From Macrostomum hystrix (Eukaryota > Platyhelminthes > Macrostomidae), in assembly GCA_950097015.1 (NCBI GenBank), contig CATNEN010000038.1, positions 4,509,001-4,573,000 on the forward strand: a stretch of 64,000 bases of DNA, in the 5' to 3' direction. The notes under the pieces are model-generated. The model saw nothing but the letters and a program-made list of their open reading frames with translations. It was not told where the DNA came from and made no database searches. This document shows, one piece after another, positions 25,746-37,052 of this stretch (position 1 is its first letter; every line of letters starts with the position of its first letter). Both the position numbers and the translations under genes were made by a program.

Positions 25746-25839
25746 TTCCCCTCATAATATCCCCTCAAGTTTGAGTCGCTAAGAAATTATACTGATTAGT
25801 AATGTTTGTTTAATTTTGTGAAACTTTAATTCCTTGAGT

Positions 25840-25863
25840 CTTCAATGCTTCAATTTCAGCACA
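25840..25863 (+). promoter_or_regulatory. Candidate trans-splice acceptor of ARL13B
   Basis: The sequence gcttcaatttcag ends at 25859, only 4 bp before the ATG. No upstream exon is visible between the satellite and this point, so a spliced leader or a distant non-coding exon would be needed. Confidence 0.6.
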
Positions 25864-28627
25864 ATGACCATTGGCGCTTGCTTCTTCGGCTTCGGCAGAA
25901 AAAAGAAGAATGCTCAAAAGTGAGTTGTTTTTTTCTTCCTTTAAAAATAACGTAATATCCTGTTTGCCCTACTCACAAGTAGCAAGAATAAAATCAAATT
26001 GCCTAAACCTATTCCAATGCTTTCAGAGAGATAACCCTGGCCATCTTCGGTATTGACAACGCCGGCAAGACCACTACAACTAAGAGTATTCGGGGGGAGT
26101 CGCTCGAAGTCTGCCCAACAATGGGCTTCAACCTGATTGAATTCAGTCTAGACAGCTACAATGTGTCCATGTATGACATTGGTGGTAGCAGCAATTTGCG
26201 CAGCATTTGGAACAATTACTTCAGCGAAATTCACGGCTTGGTTTACGTAGTTGACTCCTGCGACACTGACAGGCTGGATGAGACCAGGTCCTCCCTGGCT
26301 GCCCTGCTGCAGAATGAACTCATTCAGGGCAAGCCTGTGCTGCTGCTGGCCAATAAGCAGGACTCAACTGAGGCCATGGACGAGGCTGAGATTGTGTCAT
26401 CTCTGCGACTGTCCGAGCTGGCCTGCGCTAACCGATGCCCGTGCCGCCTGGAGCGATCGGTCAGCGGGGAAATATGGGATTAGGAAGTCTACCTGAGGAT
26501 GGGATTGGGAAGTTTTACCTGAGGATGGGATTGGGAAGTCTTACCTGAGGATAGGATTGGGAAGATTAACTAAGGATGGGATTGGGAAGTCTTACCTGAG
26601 GATGGGATTGGGAAGATTAACTAAGGATGGGATTGGAAGTCTTACCTGAGGATGGGATTGGGAAGATTAACTAAGGATGGGATTTGGAAGTCTTACCTGA
26701 GGTTGGGATTGGGAAGTCTACCTGAGGATAGGATTGGGAAGATTAACTAAGGATGGGATTGGGAAGTCTACCTGAGGATGGGATTGGGAAGATTACCCGA
26801 GGATTGGAATGGAAAGATTACCCGAGGATTGGAATGGGAAGATTACCCGAGGATTGGAATGGGAAGATTACCCGAGGATTGGAATGGGAAGATTACCCGA
26901 GGATTGGAATGGGAAGATTACCCGAGGATTGGAATGGGAAGATTACCCGAGGATTGGAATGGGAAGATTACCCGAGGATGGGATTGGGAAGATTAACCGG
27001 GGATGGGAATGAAAAAATTATCTGAGGCTGGGAATGAAAAGATAGCGTCTAATCGTGAGATGAGTAATAACCTAACAACCTGCGCCGCCCACAACCTCAA
27101 GGTGGCCAACATCGGCACAGGCGCCAAGATGGACAAGGGCATCAAGACTGGGCTGCGCTGGCTGCTGCAGTACATCAGCTTGAACTGGGCCGACCTGGAC
27201 GCCAGGGTTCAGCGGGACAAAGCCGCCAAGGCTGCCGCCGACGCCGAAGAGGCCGCCGCACGCAAAGAGCGCGTTCGACGACGACGCGAAGAGCGGGAGA
27301 AACAGGAGGCTGCCGAAGCTGCCGCCGCAGCCGCTAACGACGGTGGCCAGCCCGAAGGTGGCACCTCAGCCGACGCTAAGGTTGATGGGGCTGACGGCGG
27401 CGATGATTTGCTGGGTGGAAAGGCTTCGAGGCGGGCTGCTAGGCGACGTCAGGTTTGTAGATTGTCAGTTTCACCTGTGGCACCTGTATCACCTGCGACT
27501 GTCTGCTCCCTGTCAGCCCGTGTCCCATGTGTCACCTGTGCGCCTGTGTCTTACCTGTGTCTTACCTGTCTTACCTGTGTCTTACCTGACTTACCTGTGT
27601 TTTACCTGTGTCTTACCTGACTTACCTGTGTTTTACCTTGTGTCGCCTCTGTCACCTGTCACTCGTTAGTGCCCTCACTGTCTTACATCTTAGCTCTCAT
27701 CCAGCCCGGCACACAATACCCTCAGGTCGACTCGGCCGAGACCCGAGACAATGAGTTAAAAAAACATCTGTCCGACGTCGAGAACGAACAACGCGACAGC
27801 AGCAATCAGCGTCGAAATCGTCGACAAAGGCGAAGCAGCAGCGGCGGCGACGCTCAACGGAAAAGTGTCGAAGTTGAAGGGGGCGACAGCGACAATGAGG
27901 CTGGCGTTGAAAATGAAGGCGACGCTAGCGAGCGCCGGCGCAGGTCTCGACGGCATCAACGTAGAGAGCGGGGCGACTCAATCGAAGGTGCCTGCAACAC
28001 CAACGAGGGTGAAGCTGTCGCGGAGGTCGAGGCCGACGACAAATCGACTCATTCAAGTGGTCACAGCGATCGCAAATCGAAAAATTCTGGCAAGACCGGA
28101 CGCAGGCATCGTCGTCTAGTTCCAGTCGACGGTGACTTCGAAGGCGACGGCAACGCAGCGACGTCGGTGTCGACTCCGACCAGCCTGTTTGAAATCGGCA
28201 ATAGCAGTAGCAAACGCGGTGGTAAGATCACGTGACAAACTTACAGCATATACGATGCGCACTTCCCTACGTCTTTAAGTAGAATGCAACGATTCTGCAA
28301 TGCGGGGAAAACTGCAAACAATAAAAATGGACTCAAACGGCCCTTTTTAGGCGCATTAGTTCACATCGGCTCATTAGGCTCATTTGACACATCCTGACAA
28401 ATTTAGCTGTATATGCGATGCGTACTACCCTGTTCTTTAAGAGGAGTGAAGATTCAGCAACGCGGAACAAAGTTAAAAACAAAGTAAACGTAAAAATACC
28501 GTGTAAAACGCCCCTTTTTAGGCGCGCCAGTTAACTCGCCCAATGCATTCTCTGAATTTCAGGCCTGCCGCCACTGCGCGGTGCGCATCATCAGCCCAAT
28601 ACTGACGAAGTGGATCCTCTAACCTGA
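25864..28627 (+). CDS. ARL13B: ARL13B, ciliary ARF-like GTPase
   Basis: Five exons, 25864-25919, 26027-26459, 27102-27452, 27726-28221 and 28563-28627, give 466 codons. The GTPase domain has P-loop GIDNAGKT (27-34), switch-2 DIGGSS (69-74) and NKQD (128-131). As in other ARL13B proteins, the catalytic Gln after DIGG is absent. The N-terminus has one Cys (position 6) as a possible palmitoylation site and no Gly2 for myristoylation. The exon 2-3 junction was chosen by the conserved spacing between CRLE and AKMDKGIKTGLRWLL; its donor gtcagc is weak. A basic and acidic coiled coil follows. The last exon encodes GLPPLRGAHHQPNTDEVDPLT, which aligns with the vertebrate C-terminal PLPPL block. ARL13B acts in the ciliary membrane as a GEF for ARL3. 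VDPL near the end fits a VxPx ciliary-targeting motif. Confidence 0.93.
26475..27045. repeat. 25-bp minisatellite in ARL13B intron 2
   Basis: The left part consists of units such as gggaagtcttacctgaggat, the right part of homogeneous 25-bp units ggaatgggaagattacccga plus ggatt. The two halves are related variants. On the minus strand the left units contain CAGGTAAG, a perfect donor consensus. The array fills nearly the whole 642-bp intron. Confidence 0.93.
27530..27640. repeat. Short ttacctgtg repeat in ARL13B intron 3
   Basis: Irregular copies of cttacctgtgt and cttacctgac occur in tandem. The reverse strand reads CAGGTAAG repeatedly. The unit length is variable, about 10-24 bp. Confidence 0.8.
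28228..28545. repeat. Two diverged copies of a ~165-bp element in ARL13B intron 4
   Basis: Segments from about 28228 and 28395 align along their lengths (gacaaacttacagcatatac with gacaaatttagctgtatatg, then gatgcg, ctttaag, and an ending near acggccctttttaggcgc and acgccccttttttaggcgc). They look like an old tandem duplication. Each ends in a short GC-rich hairpin-like motif described in the findings. Confidence 0.65.
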
Positions 28628-29105
28628 CATTAGCTGTGTTTTTGTTGCCGGGTTAATCAACTGATAAACAGCATGATACGCTTTTCTCTACTTTTTTGTT
28701 CTTGCACTTCAGACTGTGATATGTGCATCGTTGAATTGTTTTATAAAACTGGGACACAATTGAAATAATTCTGAAGTTTTTTATTATATTTTTGCAATTT
28801 TTAATACGTCACTTTCCTGTTGAATCCGTCCGTTTTAATATCTTAGAAACATTTCTATAAACTATTTGTATATTCTCTAAAAAATCGTATATTTTTTGTC
28901 ATGAAGAAATTAAGTGAAAATAAAAAAACTACTTTTGTGCACTTACTACTTACTACTTACAGTAGTTTGGAGCTGTGATCGTGTGTTTCTATTATTTTTT
29001 ATTTCGTTAAACTTTTTACAGTGGGAGTAACCAGTTATCTTGCAGCCTATATTAGGCCACTTTATAAAGACTCAGAGAGTGAATCAGTGATGAGTAAAAA
29101 GTTCT
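28628..29105. other. ARL13B 3' flank with a candidate poly(A) signal
   Basis: AT-rich sequence without exons. AATAAA occurs at 28919-28924, about 290 bp past the stop, and may end the ARL13B transcript. Confidence 0.45.
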
Positions 29106-29107
29106 AC

Positions 29108-29162
29108 ATTTCCTGTTTCTCCTCCTCCTAGTTTACGAACTCAAATATTAACCATATTTCAG
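29108..29162 (+). promoter_or_regulatory. Candidate trans-splice acceptors of the STRIP gene
   Basis: Two acceptor-like sites, gtttctcctcctcctag ending at 29131 and accatatttcag ending at 29162, lie 115 and 84 bp before the ATG. No upstream exon was found. Confidence 0.5.
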
Positions 29163-29246
29163 AATTTCTAATTATTTCACAACTGCTAGTGCTTTAAATC
29201 TTGTGCCAAACAGCCGAACAGCAAAATAATAAATAACTCGCACCCT

Positions 29247-32200
29247 ATGGACGTCCTGGACACCGCTGGCATTGCATCGGCTGATGACGCCGAGACGACT
29301 CCGTCTGGTGCGGTCGGCTCCGATCGTGAAGCCAAACAATTCAGCTCCAGCGACAGCGACAGCGGCCTTAGCGACGATGCCGACGGTCCGCCTGGAAGCG
29401 GCAGTGACGATCACTCCGCATCTGGCGTCGCCTTTGCCGGTTCTGACGCCGCCGCCGCCGCTGACACGCAGTCCGGCGACGAAGGCGCTGCTGGAACCGC
29501 GGCCGCCGCGCCAGCACAGGATCTCGAGTTTGTCTATGCCGACGCAGACGAATACTCTGTGGAGATTGCCGAACTGTACACCTACACTGAGGAGGCCGAC
29601 CTTCGGGCAAACCAGGTCGCATTCGAGCAGCTATTTGATGAGCTGCACTTCAATAGGTTAGTCCGGTCATGTAAACCTGAGACGCAGTGGCGTAAAGAAG
29701 GCTTGGAGTCTTGTCGATAACTTACGCCCGTGAGGGTCTTAACGCACAGTGAGAGTGTACACTGCCTGATGATACACTCACCTGTGTGCCTGTGTGTGGT
29801 CATCCGTGTGCCTGTGTGTGCTTAAGGGTCAGTGGAATAATAGACAGTATTGCCTGCTGGCCAGCTGTGGATCTACTGTCATATAATGAGGTTACATTAC
29901 CTTTTGACCTTGCCAATAATAAAAGTGGTTATACTAGAAACGCGGCGTTTCTTAAAGCTATGTACAGCTATTTAGTCCGTGGACTGGGGAGCCGTCACAG
30001 CCAAACCCCACGGTGAATCCGTGTGAATGAAATTTGTGAGTCCCTACGTCCTTCCCGTCGTGTCCCCTGGGTACAATATTCTTCATAAAATGCTCAATTT
30101 ACAGGCAGCAGCAGCAGCAGCCGCCAGCGGGCAGCGGGCATCGCTGGACTAAACTGGACGATCCTGGTCGACGGGCGATCATCGAGCGCCTATTGAACCT
30201 CCTTGATCTAGGCGGCGGTGGCGGATCCGACGACAGGCGTCGCCGACTGGCCGCTGTTCGCGCCCTGCTGTACATCGCCCAGGGAAACTGGGGCGAATGC
30301 GACCTGGAAGAAGATCAGCTCCGTTGGACCTTGCACAATGCCCACCTGCTGCTGGTGTGCGGCGCCTACCAGGCCCTCTGTCACCTGCTCTGCCTGGAGA
30401 TTGACGCTCCGATGGCTTCAGCTGCCGCCGCCTCAGGAGCTTCTGGACCAGCTTCTGGGGCGGCTGCTGCTGCGGCTCCTGGTGAGTTAATGCACTGCGA
30501 TTCCCCAGTGATTGGGAGTTCGATTCTTCTATCTATGTCTATCTATATTTGATTAATTTGACCCGTCTCCTTGCCCAGTTGGCGGTTTCCCAATAAAAAA
30601 ATCATCAGCCGGCGGTGCCGGCGTAGGCGGCGGAGGTGGCATCACGTTGAACGACTCAACTGAGCTGCGCCTCATACTCAGCCTGCTGTACATCCTGGTT
30701 GAGACCGCGCGCTGTTTTCCGCATGGCGATCACGCCGAAGGATGGGTTAAAGCTAGGGAGCAGCTGATTCAGGAGCTCCAGGTAGTTAACTAATCATCTT
30801 GATCAGATTATACCTCATTGGTTACCTCACTTACCTGCTATAAACCATCATCGTCTCTTCACTGATCACCTGTTATAATCAACACTCCGACTATAAATGA
30901 GTCTTATCAGTTAACAAACAAGCCCTCTAATTATAAATGAGTCACCTGTTATCAGTTAACAAGCCCTCTAATTATAAATGAGTCACCTGTTATCAGTTAA
31001 CAAACAAGCCCTCTAATTATAAATGAGTCACCTGTTATCAGTTAACAAGCCCTCTAATTATAAATGAGTCACCTGTTATCAGTTAACAAGCCCTCTAATT
31101 ATAAATGAGTCACCTGTTATCAGTTAACAAACCCTCTGGTTATAAATGGGTCACCTGTTATCAGTTAACAAGCCCTCTAATTATAAATGAGTCACCTGTT
31201 ATCAGTTAACAAGCCCTCTAGTTATAAATGAGTCACCTGTTATCAGTTAACAAACCCTCTGGTTATAAATGAGTCACCTGTTATCAGTTAACAAGCCCTC
31301 TGACTTTGAATGAGTCAACTGTTATCAGTTAACAAACCCTCTAATTATAAATGGGTCACCTGTTATCAGTTAACAAGCCCTCTGACATTTAGGAGCCCAT
31401 TGTCGGCGAAGAGTGCCTGGCCATCCTATTGTTCAACATGGTGACAAAGTTCTGCAGCAGCTCAGCTCCGCACTATCCTATGCGCAAAGTGCTGCTATTG
31501 TTGTGGAAGGTTGTCCTGCTGACGCTAGGGCCCCTGCCTGAGCTGCACAAGCGCAAGAATGAACTCCGTCAGCGTCACGGCCTGCCGCCTGTGACAGAGG
31601 AAACCGCTGCTGTCTGCGCCAGAATGCGCGCGTCCAGTCCGCCTCTTTCGGCGGCTGACATGTTCGACCAAATGCCCAGGCGTAGGACTAGCAGGAAGTC
31701 CATGGCACCTAAGGATCCCGGTTCGTGTTGTCTATTTGTTTGCTAAAATATTTCAGTGCCTAATCAACAATAAAGCAGTAATGATGTTACTGCTTTAACC
31801 TGTATTTGCATTTGAGCACAAAAAGTTTTCCAAAACGGCCCTTCTTAGGACAATGCAACTAATTCACTAAAACGGCCCTATTTAGGTCTAACTAATAAAT
31901 TAACTAAAACGGACCTATTGTGCGCCCATGTATTTTTCTAATCTGCGATGCTACCTCCAAAAATAAAAAAATGCTATTCTGCGTAACTGTTTTGCTGTGT
32001 AACGCATTAAAATAATGCCCCTTTAAACTTACTTTTTTGCTTTTAGTACAAATATTCGGGCCATAAACGATCCTTTTAAAGTCGTTGCAGTGTCTCGGTT
32101 ACCAAACACAGTCTGTGAATAAATTATATTTTTGATGGTCACACACGCAAAATGTTGCGCGTAAATTGGACACGGCAACGTATATTCCTTACCTATAAGG

Positions 32201-34372
32201 GCCTGTTTTTTATTTTTATATTCTCTAAACTTCGTAGGCGGCGATGATCAGCAGCCTCAGCAGCAGCAGCGCCGTCGGAGTCAAGCCACCGGCGATTTGC
32301 TTCTTCAACAGCAGCAGCAGCAGTCGTCGCGGTGTTTGCACTGGCGTCCGAAAGTTTCGGAGCGCGATCTGGAGGCCTACCTGCAGCAGGTGCGCGCCAA
32401 GTTTGTCGGCTTTCGCGTGCAAGGCGACTTGACTAGCCTGGCCGGCCTACCACCGCCGATTCACGAGAGCGTCAAAGTGCTACGCCAGAATCTCTACGTC
32501 AGCCTGGCCGAGGTTCAGATGCGTCAGGAGCGGGACATTGTCAATTATCCGCTAACTAAGGGCAGGGCCGAGGTTAGTTTTGACTGTCTAATTTGTTAAC
32601 TACTGAAAAATATTGGCACACCAGGACCACCGTTATCCCGCTTTACGTACGTATAAACTCAGCTAGTCGCTAAAACGGCCCATTTTAGGGCTAAACAACG
32701 AAGGGACAAACGTTTTACTTACTCCCTGTTTTTAAACTCGCGTCCAAGGTGATACCAGATAGCCCAGCTGAGCACCTGTACCGCCAGATGATGCCGCACA
32801 TACCGCAGTACATGATCGCCCTGCTCAAAGTGCTCCTAGCGGCTGCTCCAACCAGCAAGCCCAAGACTGAGACCATCAATCTGGCCTCGGATCTGCTGCC
32901 GCCGGAGATGCCGCAGACTCTAGTGCAGTCTGTTCGCCTCAGCGTTGACGTCAATCGGCATAAGGAGGTCATTGTTAAAGCCATCTCTGCTCTGCTACTG
33001 CTCCTACTGAAGCACTTCAAGGTTAGTTTTCATATACATGACCTATCCGGGAGGGCTGAGAATGTCTGTCGACTGGAAAAAATCTTACAACCGAAATACC
33101 TCACTCCCTTAACAGTAGAAAGCATATAGCATATTCTATGGCGAATGCATATTAGTTAAAAAAAGTTACAATTTGATTAATCCAAAATAGATAACAATGA
33201 TAGCCGACATAACTACATGAGCAAAAAGAATATGCCCATATATGTGGTTTTTGGCACCAGACACTTCGACGAGAATCGTTGGAAGTTGTTTCATCGGATA
33301 TGACGGAAATACCGTCATTTACCTAAATGAATTTCAGGTAAATCACGTGTATCAATTCGAGTACGTCTCCCAGCACCTCGTATTCGCCAATTGTATTCCG
33401 CTGGTACTGAAGTTCTTCAATCAAAATATTCTAAGCTACGTTGAGTCCAAGAACAATATCTCCCAGTTGGACTTTCCCGGCTGCGTTGTGCGCAACGGCG
33501 AAGACGCCTCGCTTGGCGCCGCGGCTTCGGCTCTGTCCGAGGCCGAGGCCCTGGCCCAGGAGCCCAGCTGTCCTGGCGACTTCTGCTGGCGCAATCTGTT
33601 TAGCTGCGTGAACCTGCTGCGCGTGCTGAACAAGCTGACGAAATGGAAGCACAGCCGCACCATGATGCTAGTGGTGTTCAAATCGGCGCCAATTTTGAAA
33701 CGTGCTTTGAAAGTGCGCAATCCGCTGCTGCAGGTGAGTTAGTTGCTAATTGAATGATTTTTGGACTAAGAAATGGACTGTGCTGTATATGGGATGTAAG
33801 TGACAGCTTAATTAGGGCTTTCAATGAACGATAATGAGGGCTTTCAATGAGCGATAATGTGGGCTTTCAATGAGCGATAATGTGTCTAAAAATAGGCTCC
33901 AATGTCATCAGAATGTTGTGCTTAAAATTATTTCGATTACTGGCTGAAATTTCTCCTGCTCCAGGTGTACGCGCTGAAGCTAATCAAAGCCCAGACCAAG
34001 TACATGGGCCGACAGTGGCGCAAGATCAATATGACCACAATGTCCGCCATCTACGAGAAGGTCAGGCACAGGCTAACCGACGACTGGGCGTTCGCCAATG
34101 ATCTGGACGCCCGGCCGTGGGACTTCCAGGCCGAGGAGTGCTCTCTGCGCAGCGCCGTTGATCGCTTCAATCAGCGCCGATATTCGTCTGGAGGATCGGC
34201 TGCCGGCCTGCCCGAGTCTCTGGCACCCGTTGACAACAATGTGAGCAGTGTGCTCAACACACAGGTAACGCTGACCGATCATTTTAAAAGGAATTATCAG
34301 CACTGGCTGGAGCAGGAGGTTTTCTCCGCCCCAATCAACTGGGACCTGGTGCTGAGCTCGATGCGCACCTGA
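29247..34372 (+). CDS. STRIP1: Striatin-interacting protein (STRIP1/2, FAM40)
   Basis: Eight exons, 29247-29656, 30105-30481, 30579-30781, 31393-31720, 32238-32572, 32749-33021, 33338-33733 and 33965-34372, give 909 codons plus stop with consistent phases. Vertebrate STRIP1 is about 840 residues; extra length is in the acidic Ser/Asp/Ala-rich first 85 residues and Gln/Gly-rich inserts. Family blocks appear in order: [138 protein letters not shown], and [20 protein letters not shown]. The protein is the scaffold of STRIPAK, the striatin-PP2A-kinase complex that restrains Hippo signalling and shapes the cytoskeleton. Invertebrates usually have one STRIP gene, so the 1/2 distinction is not meaningful here. 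Confidence 0.95.
30870..31390. repeat. 41-bp minisatellite in STRIP intron 3
   Basis: About 12 units contain gtcacctgttatcagttaac followed by aagccctctaattataaatg. Variation is slight. The last copies run directly into the acceptor gacatttag of exon 4, and the reverse strand of the unit carries CAGGTGAC. Confidence 0.93.
31725..32234. other. STRIP intron 4 with repeated hairpin-like motifs
   Basis: The intron holds caaaacggcccttcttagg at about 31832, aaaacggccctatttagg at about 31870 and a weaker copy near 31906. The same motif is at 32673 in the next intron and in ARL13B intron 4. No ORF is supported. Confidence 0.6.
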
Positions 34373-34974
34373 CACTTTGACTTGGCCGGCCTACTCATAG
34401 TAGCTCATATTGCTTTTTTCAGTGTTATTGTAAGAATGCTAGTTTAAAAAGTGATATTATATGCAACTTCAGTTGTTCATCTGTTCATCTGTTCATCTCG
34501 TATTTAACATCTGAGGTGAAAGGACAATGAAGTTTTGTTTATTTTTTACTACTCTGTTTAAATATTAACTTGTCATCCGGTTTTGTCGGATTTTTAAGGC
34601 GCGAGTACTTTTAATTACCTTCTTATAGTTTTCTATTTGATACGTGCCTAATCCTAATGATGCTTATTTAGTCCTATCGCTTTTTACTTCGTCTAGTTTA
34701 TTGCTTTAAATAGAAATACAAATTTTATTTGCCTTCCTTCTGTTCAATAGCTTTTTATGACTATTTTACTGTACTAAATAATTTAGTTCGAAGACATTTA
34801 GCCGCACCGTGTTCATTTTTATTGGCTTTAATATAGTGTTTAATTTTAATCTTGCTCATATATGCTACTTGTTAGTAACGACTCGCGAACATTTTAACTG
34901 CTGTCTGCTTTTTGCTATTGTACTGTTTTAACAAGTACAAGCTCTGTATTAACCTGTACTGTAACTGGCAACTG

Positions 34975-35280
34975 TCTAACTATCTTCCTGGGTAACCCAC
35001 CGACTACCTTATCTACCCAGATACCCCACTGTCTACCTTATCTACCCGATACCCCACTGTCTACCTTATCTACCCAGATACCCCACTGTCTACCTTATCT
35101 ACCCAGATACCCCACTGTCTACCTTATCTACCCAGATACCCCACTGTCTATCTTATCTACCCAGATACCCCACCGACTACCTTATCTACCCAGATACCCC
35201 ACTGACTACTTTATCTACCCAGATACCCCACTGACTACTTTATCTACCCAGATACCCCACTGTCTACCTTATCTACCCGA
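34975..35280. repeat. 29-bp minisatellite downstream of STRIP
   Basis: About ten units contain taccttatctacccagatac followed by cccactgtc. It lies between the STRIP stop and the AATAAA at 35391, so it may be part of the 3' UTR. The 34373-34974 stretch before it is AT-rich and shows nothing else. Confidence 0.93.
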
Positions 35281-35390
35281 GCATCATATTGTCCCCTGTT
35301 TTTGCTTAAGCATGCCCAGAAAATCTGTAAAAAAGTTTTTCTGTTGAAAAACATGTATAAATGCAAAAAACACTGCACTGAATTGTTTTT

Positions 35391-35396
35391 AATAAA
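35391..35396 (+). promoter_or_regulatory. Candidate poly(A) signal of STRIP
   Basis: AATAAA about 1 kb beyond the stop. It is the first canonical signal I saw on this strand after 34372. Confidence 0.45.
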
Positions 35397-35619
35397 TATG
35401 CGAGGCATATGCTGGTCTTTTTTTAGTTAGTAAAGTCGGTATTAAATTTTTTTTCTATTTAGTTTCACAATTAAGTAGGTCAAGAGTTATGAAGGAAAAA
35501 TAAAGACATAGAAACAAATTTAAGTGAATGTTTTCTACCTACACTACTGTCAGTAAAAATATGAAAATATTCTAGAAACTTCAGATTTCAAATTAGCAAA
35601 AAGGAAACTATAATCGCAG

Positions 35620-35634
35620 GAATCTTTTTTCTAG
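35620..35634 (+). promoter_or_regulatory. Candidate trans-splice acceptor of NDUFB3
   Basis: The tract aatcttttttctag ends 18 bp before the ATG. It is a strong pyrimidine-AG acceptor with no coding exon upstream. Confidence 0.6.
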
Positions 35635-35652
35635 ATAAAAAAATATTAAAAC

Positions 35653-35979
35653 ATGGGCGGAGACGGTCACGGTCACGGTCATGGTCACGCCGCGCCCAAG
35701 TGGGCCCCGCCAGACTGGCGCCTGTACAAAGTCCAGGGCGTGCCCAGAGCCGAGGAGCACGTTCAGCGCCTAGCGGCCCTGGGCCTGAAAGATCCTTGGG
35801 TGCGCAACGAGGTTTGGCGCTATCACCCGGAGTTCCACCGCAGCCCGCTGCAATGGATGGGCTGGCTGGTGACTAGGGGTGCCCGCATTGGCGGCGGCGC
35901 CTTCTTCGTCTATTTCATCTACGACAGAGTGATCGCGCCCAAGTTTCAACACAAAGAGCATCACGCCGAGCATCACTAA
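35653..35979 (+). CDS. NDUFB3: NADH dehydrogenase 1 beta subcomplex subunit 3 (complex I B12)
   Basis: A single exon encodes 108 residues, close to the family's usual ~100. The N-terminus is a His-Gly repeat (GHGHGHGH), like the His-rich start of animal NDUFB3. The diagnostic core PDWRLYKVQGVP, LAALGLKDPWVRNEVWRY follows at about residues 17-58, then one hydrophobic segment at about 77-97 and a His-rich tail. It is an accessory subunit of mitochondrial complex I, anchored by its single membrane helix. The gene is compact, with a splice acceptor just upstream and AATAAA 234 bp downstream of the stop. Confidence 0.95.
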   Translation: MGGDGHGHGHGHAAPKWAPPDWRLYKVQGVPRAEEHVQRLAALGLKDPWVRNEVWRYHPEFHRSPLQWMGWLVTRGARIGGGAFFVYFIYDRVIAPKFQHKEHHAEHH

Positions 35980-36212
35980 AGATTGAATATAAAATAGTGA
36001 AATACTGATTGTTAGCTCATCTGTACATGATTTAGTAATTCATTTAGCTTATAGCCGCAGCATAGGATTAAGGAAGGATAGATAATTCGACTTTTTTATG
36101 GGATGCATTGTAAATTAGAGTTCAATATAGACAACTCTGTGTTTAATTTAGCTAATTTAGAAGACAACTGCTTGCTCAACAGCCTTTGCAAGTTTGTTTA
36201 GTATAATTATTA

Positions 36213-36218
36213 AATAAA
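36213..36218 (+). promoter_or_regulatory. Candidate poly(A) signal of NDUFB3
   Basis: AATAAA within attaaataaatgtg, followed by a T-rich stretch. The distance from the stop is plausible for a short 3' UTR. Confidence 0.6.
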
Positions 36219-36309
36219 TGTGAAATTTAATCATCTTAATTTGTTTATTTTGGCATTCGGCTGTTTTACTTGTCTCTTCCCAGACGCTTCATTCTTATTA
36301 TGCTGAAAT

Positions 36310-37005
36310 CAAAGCATGAAATCCTAGAATCGTAGTAGGAATCGAATCTGGAATCGAAGCAGGAATCGAAGCTAGAATCGTAGCAGAAATTAGTTCTACG
36401 TAGCAGAAATAAAAGGCAAAATCGTAGCAGGAATCGAAGCTAGAATCGTAGTAGGAATCGAAGCTAGAATCGTAGTAGGAATCGTAGCAGGAATCGAAGC
36501 TGGAATCGAAGCAGGAATCGAAGCTGGAATCGAAGCAGGAATCGAAGCTAGAATCGTAGCAGGAATGGAAGCTAGAAACGTAGTAGGAATCGAAGCTAGA
36601 ATCGTAGTAGGAATCGAATCTGGAATCGAAGCAGGAATCGAAGCTAGAATCGTAGCAGAAATTAGTTCTACGTAGCAGAAATATAAGGCAAAATCGTAGC
36701 AGGAACCGAAGCTAGAATCGTAGCAGGAATGGAAGCTAGAAACGTAGTAGGAATCGAAGCTAGAATCGTAGTAGGAATCGTAGCAGGAATCGAAGCTGGA
36801 ATCGAAGCAGGAATCGAAGCTAGAATCTTAGCAGAAATCAAGGCTAGAATGGTAGCAGGAATCGAAGCTAGAATCGTAGTAGGAATCGAAGCTAGAATCG
36901 TAGCAGGAATCGAAGCTAGAATCGTAGCAAAAATCACAGCTAGAATCGTAGCAAAAATCACAGCTAGAATCGTAGCTGGAATCGCAGCTAAAATCGCTAA
37001 ATTGA
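36310..37005. repeat. 12-bp-based degenerate repeat between NDUFB3 and the next gene
   Basis: Units like gaatcgaagcta and gaatcgtagcag alternate with considerable drift. A larger block including agaaattagttctacgtagc occurs twice (about 36385 and 36657), so part of the array was duplicated as a ~270-bp block. Both strands show open frames because the unit is a multiple of three. Confidence 0.93.
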
Positions 37006-37024
37006 CCATGTGAAAAACATTTGT

Positions 37025-37037
37025 GCATCGATTTCAG
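37025..37037 (+). promoter_or_regulatory. Candidate trans-splice acceptor of the 37053 gene
   Basis: The sequence gcatcgatttcag ends 15 bp before the ATG at 37053, with only repeat sequence upstream. Confidence 0.55.
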
Positions 37038-37052
37038 CGAGATCGGTTGATA

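Noticed and set aside
26460-26482. Continuation of ARL13B exon 2 to the stop at 26480
   Set aside because: Splicing at 26459/27102 gives exactly the family spacing between CRLE and AKMDKG; read-through would truncate the GTPase domain.
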